Made by a program: the position numbers and the translations under genes. This document shows positions 59,533-64,000 of a stretch of DNA of 64,000 bases, piece by piece (position 1 is the stretch's first letter; each line of letters begins with the position of its first letter). The stretch lies in assembly GCA_903906365.1 (NCBI GenBank), contig CAIVKC010000046.1, forward strand, positions 62,001 through 126,000, written 5' to 3'. The notes below the pieces were generated by a model. It was not told where the DNA came from. It did no database searches and saw only the letters and a program-made list of their open reading frames with translations. This DNA is from an uncultured Bacteroidota bacterium (GTDB taxonomy: Bacteria; Bacteroidota; Bacteroidia; Chitinophagales; Chitinophagaceae).

Positions 59533-59672
59533 GAATCATGGACATTGCAGGAACTATTTACTTCCGTGCATGTACAATTGTTATTCTAAGCCTATCTTTA
59601 TTCAGCGCAGGTGCGCCCTGACCTGGGGCTCCCTTTCCCTTAAACACCCCCAACTCATTAAATACGCTGAGC

Positions 59673-60770
59673 ATGAAAGCCAAACAGGTAAAACTATTTG
59701 AACCCATCTGGGCCATTGCGGCACCGCTTTGCGCCTGGCTCTTATTTTCAGCCAAACTACTGGGCCTACCCCATCACTTTGTCTTTCTGTTGCTGCTCAC
59801 CACCGCCCTTATTGGCAGTGTACTGGCTGCCGTACACCATGCTGAAATCATTGCCCACCGGATTGGCGAACCCTTCGGTGCCCTGGTGCTGGCCGTTGCC
59901 GTCACCAGCATAGAGGTTGCCCTGATCATTTCCCTGATGCTTACACCCGGCCATGATACGACGACCCTGGCCAGGGATACGGTATTTGCCGCAGAGATGA
60001 TTATCATTACGGGCATTGTTGGCCTTTCCCTGCTGATCGGGGGAATCAAATTCAAAGAGCAGACCTTCGGACTGGACGGGGTCAGCGCTTCACTTACCAT
60101 CCTGACAGCCATTTCTGCCCTGACCCTTATTCTCCCCAATTATACACTCAGCACCCCCGGGCCTTACTACAACAATAAACAACTGGCCTTTGTAGCGGTG
60201 GTTTCCCTGGTATTGTATGGCGCATTCCTGCTGGTGCAAACCATCAGTCACCGCCAGTACTTCCTGCAAAAAAAACAGAAGGACATCCCCCAGGAGCATC
60301 CCCATCGGCCTGACAACCGGCAAACCCTGGTAAGCGCTTTGTTTCTGCTGGTCAGTTTGTCCGCCGTTGTGGTGCTCGCCGAAGAACTGGCACCTGATCT
60401 GGAATCCGGAGTGGACCGCATCGGGGCACCCAAATCGCTGGTGGGCGTGATCATCGCCATGGTCGTACTGCTGCCTGAAGGGCTTTCAGCGCTGAAAGCG
60501 GCCGGGACCAACCAACTGCAGTCAAGCCTGAACCTGGCGCTTGGTTCGGCACTGGCAAGCATCGGACTAACCATCCCGACAGTGGCATTTGTTTCCATTG
60601 GCATGGGATGGCCCCTGGAACTGGGCATTGATACCAAATCCACCGTACTGTTCCTGCTGTCGCTGTTGATCATCCTGCTGTCACTGAGAACCGGAAAGAC
60701 AACCCTGCTGCAGGGTCTGGTCCTGCTGGTGATTTTTGCCGTCTACCTGTTTTTGACGGTAATTCCCTAA
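59673..60770 (+). CDS. Calcium/cation-proton antiporter (ChaA-like)
   Basis: The 365-residue integral membrane protein has about eleven hydrophobic segments and the two alpha-repeat motifs of the CaCA family: AEIIAHRIGEPFGALVLAVAVTSIEVALI and, in the second half, VGVIIAMVVLLPEGLSALKAA with the paired acidic residues. It exchanges Ca2+ (and possibly Na+ or K+) for protons. ChaA of E. coli is the closest known relative in pattern. It is monocistronic. Confidence 0.92.
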   Translation: MKAKQVKLFEPIWAIAAPLCAWLLFSAKLLGLPHHFVFLLLLTTALIGSVLAAVHHAEIIAHRIGEPFGALVLAVAVTSIEVALIISLMLTPGHDTTTLARDTVFAAEMIIITGIVGLSLLIGGIKFKEQTFGLDGVSASLTILTAISALTLILPNYTLSTPGPYYNNKQLAFVAVVSLVLYGAFLLVQTISHRQYFLQKKQKDIPQEHPHRPDNRQTLVSALFLLVSLSAVVVLAEELAPDLESGVDRIGAPKSLVGVIIAMVVLLPEGLSALKAAGTNQLQSSLNLALGSALASIGLTIPTVAFVSIGMGWPLELGIDTKSTVLFLLSLLIILLSLRTGKTTLLQGLVLLVIFAVYLFLTVIP

Positions 60771-60791
60771 GTGAGCAGATGGGCAGGCAGT

Positions 60792-62918
60792 CTATTTTCC
60801 GGTGATCTTATACCTGATGAGCAAAGAGGCAGGCCGCTGGGAAATGGTTAAGGCGATGCCATCCATCAGCTCCCGGCCGGTCTTAAGGACGCGCAAACCA
60901 TAGTCTTCAAAATACATCTCATAGTTTTCCGCTGCCCGCAGTCCGGAGAGCTTTACCATGATGGAATCCCGGGAACTGCCTGCGCGGCGGAAGGCGATCA
61001 CGATGCCATCCTCCCTGGAGGGGCGGTTCAGCTGATAGGCCATCCAAACATCATCGGAAGTAATATCCTGGTTGGGGGTCAGGGGGTAATAATCGCCCAG
61101 GAAATAAGGCCGGAGGTCTTTAAAATCCTTTATGCGCTGCTGGATGGCCCCGATGGGTTCGGAGGCTTTTCCGGTGATCTCCCAGTTCAGCACGGCCGTT
61201 GCGCCGAGCCCCGAGCGGAAAGTATAGGCATCGGTCCGGTAAATGGCCGTCCCGTGGATGGGCAGATAAAAATTCAGGCCGTAGCTATGACATTGGTACC
61301 CGTTGGGTTCACCATACTGGTAATCGGTTCTCCACAGGGGCGCACTCCTGGAAACCGTTTCCAGATCCAGTCGGCGGCCGCCACTGGCGCAGTTATCGAT
61401 GAGCAGGTTGGGAAAGCGGACCAGCAGGCTGTCCCAAAAAGCATACAAGCCTTCAATATGACGTATCTCCGATATACCAATCCGGCCTGGCTTGTCGTGG
61501 GACTCCCAGTAGGGCATTGGATTGAAATTAAAGTCCTGCCTGTAGTTATCAATCCCTTCTTTTTGAATGAAGGCCGAAATCATAACCGTCATCCAGGCGC
61601 GGGCATCCTTATTGCCCAGGTCGAACAGGTAGTTGTCGTTGTCTTTTAATTTGATCAGCCATTCGGGATGTTCCCTGTCAATCCGGGTGCCCGGCCTGAC
61701 CCGCTCGGGTTCAAACCAGACCATGAACCTGGCCCCTGCCGCATGAACGGCATCGGCCACGGGCCGCAGACCACGCGGGAAACGGTCCGGATCCGCCGTC
61801 CAGTTGCCCACCTGTTCCCACCAGCCGCCTTTTTCCGCTTTATCCCAGCCGGTACCCGCATACCATCCGGCGTCCAGCCAGAAAACCTCGGGCAGGATCC
61901 GGAACTGCTGGTACCGTTTTACCAGCGCAACAGCGAATTCTTCAGTCAGGCAATTGTATTCCTGGCAGGGAGCCGGGTCCCCGTAATCAAAACTACCCGA
62001 CAGGGGGTAGGGCGCGTAACGGCCATTTATTTTCCGGCTGTGGTGGGACAGGATGAACTGCCTGAACTGGTTATGCCCAATCATCCGGTCGGCCCCTGTC
62101 CAGAACAGCAGGCTGATCCTGGGAGTGCGGATCTGTTCGGCGGGATAGAGGGACAGTTGCATTTTTTCCATCCCTGATTGCAGGCTTACCCAACGGTCCG
62201 ATGGCTGGGATACATCGGCATACCATTTGCCCGTCCAGCCCACGGCAGCTACCACACCCTGGCCGCCCGGCGCCTCAATATTAAAGAAGGGAAAAGCGGT
62301 ATTGTCCGAGGAACGCCCCCCGGTCGGCGTTAAATAGGTGTGTTCCCCGAATGCCAGTTCCTCGTCCATGGGTTCAAAGTCAGTTCTTTCGGCATTGCTT
62401 CCCCTGGCGTGGTGTAACACAAAATGCCCGCTTTGACGGACCTCAAAGGACTGGTCGATCACCGCCACCTTCTGCAGCAAGGGACAGTTTTTGGCTGAAC
62501 CATTGGAAAATTCCAGCATCCATTCCACCGCAGGGTAATCGTTGAAGCGGGTGAGATGGCATGTAACGGAGAGGCCGCCTCCTGGCTCTGTCCAGCTATA
62601 GCGCATTTCCCGGCTGTCGGGTTCGGTTGATGGAATCTCTTTTTGTTGAAAGGTCCATTTCCGGATAAACTGGCCTGATCTCCTGCCCCCGTATTCAAAG
62701 GAAAAAGGGGGCAGTTTGCCCTGCGCAAAATGATTGGCCACCCAGATATCCAGGGCGGCCCCGTCAGCGGGCATATAAGCCTGGGATTGGCCATATGCGC
62801 GGGGGGATAACAGGCATACCAAGAGCCAACAGATAAGCAGGGTCCCCAGGCTGGGGCAACCGCGCATGTCCCGGATGGATACAGCAGGCGGAGCTGGCAT
62901 GGCAAAGGATCGTTTCAT
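60792..62918 (-). CDS. GH36-type alpha-galactosidase, secreted
   Basis: The enzyme hydrolyses terminal alpha-galactosides. The 708-residue protein has a signal region (LGTLLICWLLVCLLSPRAYGQ; start perhaps Met at 62865). The N-terminal beta-sandwich (about 40-320) is followed by a TIM barrel with FWLDAGWYAG, GARFMVWFEPERV, the nucleophile in DNYRQDFNF and the acid/base region IDNCASGGRRLDLET with PLWRTDY. The final beta domain ends RYKITGK. Some family members act on alpha-N-acetylgalactosamine instead. It is a single gene with no carbohydrate-uptake genes adjacent. Confidence 0.9.
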   Translation of the reverse strand: MKRSFAMPAPPAVSIRDMRGCPSLGTLLICWLLVCLLSPRAYGQSQAYMPADGAALDIWVANHFAQGKLPPFSFEYGGRRSGQFIRKWTFQQKEIPSTEPDSREMRYSWTEPGGGLSVTCHLTRFNDYPAVEWMLEFSNGSAKNCPLLQKVAVIDQSFEVRQSGHFVLHHARGSNAERTDFEPMDEELAFGEHTYLTPTGGRSSDNTAFPFFNIEAPGGQGVVAAVGWTGKWYADVSQPSDRWVSLQSGMEKMQLSLYPAEQIRTPRISLLFWTGADRMIGHNQFRQFILSHHSRKINGRYAPYPLSGSFDYGDPAPCQEYNCLTEEFAVALVKRYQQFRILPEVFWLDAGWYAGTGWDKAEKGGWWEQVGNWTADPDRFPRGLRPVADAVHAAGARFMVWFEPERVRPGTRIDREHPEWLIKLKDNDNYLFDLGNKDARAWMTVMISAFIQKEGIDNYRQDFNFNPMPYWESHDKPGRIGISEIRHIEGLYAFWDSLLVRFPNLLIDNCASGGRRLDLETVSRSAPLWRTDYQYGEPNGYQCHSYGLNFYLPIHGTAIYRTDAYTFRSGLGATAVLNWEITGKASEPIGAIQQRIKDFKDLRPYFLGDYYPLTPNQDITSDDVWMAYQLNRPSREDGIVIAFRRAGSSRDSIMVKLSGLRAAENYEMYFEDYGLRVLKTGRELMDGIALTISQRPASLLIRYKITGK

Positions 62919-63121
62919 GGATTAAATGTAGCAATATTACCCAGGCACCTGATGATAAATTTGATGCTGGTCTGCTGGATTGCCTGCAAAAAGCGGGGCC
63001 GCCTTTGCCCGATGCCGCCGGAGGTAGCAAGATCCAGGGTAGGTTTGATGGGTTCTGCAATGGTTGTCCCATAATATCACCATGTCATCCCCTCGGCATC
63101 CGGCAGCGTCCTTTACTGCAT

Positions 63122-64000
63122 TTACTGCACTTCGATGTCTTTTTGCTGGTCCACAATGATTTCAGGTTTTCCCTTATAGATGGTAACCCGTCCGGTGACG
63201 CAGATGTTTTTTCCCTGGTAATAGCGCTCGGGCGGCTGGCTGAAATGGGTCCGGCTGTCTCCCCAGATCAGGATGGTCAGCGGCGCATTCGGGTAAGGAG
63301 CCCCCAGGTTCAGAAAAGTGGGTTTTCTTCCGGATGATTCCAGGTATTTTGTATCATACACTGCTGCACAGATTTTTACCAGTTTGCCCTCATAAGCCGG
63401 CGCATCTTTGATATCAATGGTCACCGCTGATGCTATGGGTGTCTCCGTGGCAGGACCCGGCTTATAGGGAAGGTCCCTGAAATAGTGGCGGAGCAGGGAA
63501 GCCAGCCGCAGGCCGGCTTTGAGGAGCTGCTTTTCAATGACCGGGTAATTGATATTGACATAGTCCTGATCAATGTGGTTATTGGTTATGGCATAGACCC
63601 GGTCCAGGTTCCTTCTGGATTCGCGGGTCCAGCCCAATATGTCAATCGCCTCTATGCTGGCGACCGCTGCCGCATTGTAGGAATTGGCTGCCAGACACTG
63701 CTCCAGGGAAGTTGCCTTATACTCGATGATCTCCGTATCCCAGACGGCGTGCAGGTTGGTGTTTTTTTCAAAGAAGGTGACCATCACTTGGTTTCCGCCC
63801 CGGTCTGACAGATAGCCCACGTGCAGGGGCTGGTGCAAATCTCCCACCAGGTGGAACAGGTAAAGAATCCTCGTTTTTATCTCCTCATGGGAGAGGTTGC
63901 CCATATGGTCAAAATCCCGGATTGTTTTTTCAAGGACACCGATGATATTGTCACCGGGCATATCCACCACTTCTGCCCCTTTTTCAAAATTTACATAATG
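63122..64000 (-). CDS. S1/P1 nuclease with C-terminal OB-like domain (5' end off window)
   Basis: The frame runs from the stop at 63122 past the right edge; at least 292 residues are present and the N-terminus is missing. Zinc-site motifs of the S1/P1 family are visible: FHLVGDLHQPLHVGY (His, Asp, His) and NLHAVWDTEIIE (His and Asp). Such enzymes cleave single-stranded DNA and RNA, mostly outside the cytoplasm. After the nuclease domain ends (LRHYFRDLP), about 90 residues form an OB-fold-like domain (VTIDIKDAPAYEGKLVKICAAVYDTKYLESS, YYQGKNICVTGRVTIYKGKPEIIV), an uncommon fusion that may help bind single-stranded nucleic acid. The N-terminal signal peptide would lie to the right of the window. 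Confidence 0.88.
   Translation of the reverse strand, partial: HYVNFEKGAEVVDMPGDNIIGVLEKTIRDFDHMGNLSHEEIKTRILYLFHLVGDLHQPLHVGYLSDRGGNQVMVTFFEKNTNLHAVWDTEIIEYKATSLEQCLAANSYNAAAVASIEAIDILGWTRESRRNLDRVYAITNNHIDQDYVNINYPVIEKQLLKAGLRLASLLRHYFRDLPYKPGPATETPIASAVTIDIKDAPAYEGKLVKICAAVYDTKYLESSGRKPTFLNLGAPYPNAPLTILIWGDSRTHFSQPPERYYQGKNICVTGRVTIYKGKPEIIVDQQKDIEVQ

Overview
The window is a gene-dense chromosomal segment of a Bacteroidota bacterium, most likely of the Chitinophagales/Chitinophagaceae. The reasons are: a C-terminal type IX secretion (Por) sorting domain on the protein at 42284-43468; gliding/T9SS accessory genes gldC and gldH; lineage-typical families (DUF4290, DUF6089, a SusC-like carboxypeptidase regulatory domain, a short LpxD paralogue); repeated Bacteroidota-type -7 promoter boxes (TAnnTTTG) close to start codons; and no consistent Shine-Dalgarno sequences. 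I see no rRNA, tRNA, CRISPR array, insertion sequence, phage or plasmid gene. The content is core and housekeeping, with a few accessory operons.

Layout. 1-6142 (minus strand): an ECF sigma factor followed at once by a long protein that appears to join the inner and outer membranes, then a lipoprotein, a small membrane protein, a DacB-type D,D-peptidase and a ureohydrolase-fold protein that lacks two metal ligands. 6298-10481 (plus): pheS, a 3-hydroxyacyl-CoA dehydrogenase, an NAD-dependent epimerase with no normal start codon, and a carboxypeptidase-regulatory-domain protein. 10484-19597: an LpxD-like acyltransferase (minus), an RluE-like pseudouridine synthase, yicC, gldH, a two-component system (plus), an orphan batD and an SDR (minus), and a YjjG-type nucleotidase (plus). 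19631-24707: a tiny Cys-rich secreted protein, the phospholipid genes psd and cdsA with a CPBP protease (minus), dusB (plus), and a membrane-anchored glutathione peroxidase. 24839-27282 (plus): tadA, DUF1398, Mn-type sodA and a lipoprotein. 27318-28249 (minus): yidD, rnpA, rpmH.

28416-42064 is one long minus-strand envelope block: a GT-B-like protein, gldC, yqeY-like, cvpA, an alpha/beta hydrolase, a CBS protein, a second BamA-superfamily barrel, nadK, DUF6089, uppS, bamA, two OmpH/Skp chaperones and murI. It joins outer-membrane protein assembly (BamA, Skp) to peptidoglycan precursor supply (UppS, MurI). 42284-48850 (plus) carries the T9SS cargo protein, DUF4290, murA (Asp in place of the catalytic Cys), gmk, a CNNM/CorC-type protein and tatC. 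48994-51128 (minus) has a TPR protein with a deoxyhypusine-synthase homologue, then a small secreted PepSY-like protein that has a paralogue at 56528.

51532-53914 is a compact SdpR/SdpI-like operon with a perfect 12-bp-arm palindrome against the first codon and a third, translationally overlapping hydrolase gene. After it come acpH, asnB, a PLP trans-sulfuration enzyme, a TIGR02757 protein, a Ca2+/H+ antiporter, a GH36 alpha-galactosidase and a partial S1/P1 nuclease with a C-terminal OB-like domain.

The best candidates for undescribed biology are the ECF sigma plus membrane-bridging barrel pair at the left end, the SdpRI-hydrolase operon with its operator, the hairpin-flanked RNA/leader at 11928-11998, the degenerate ureohydrolase, and the bacterial deoxyhypusine-synthase/TPR pair.
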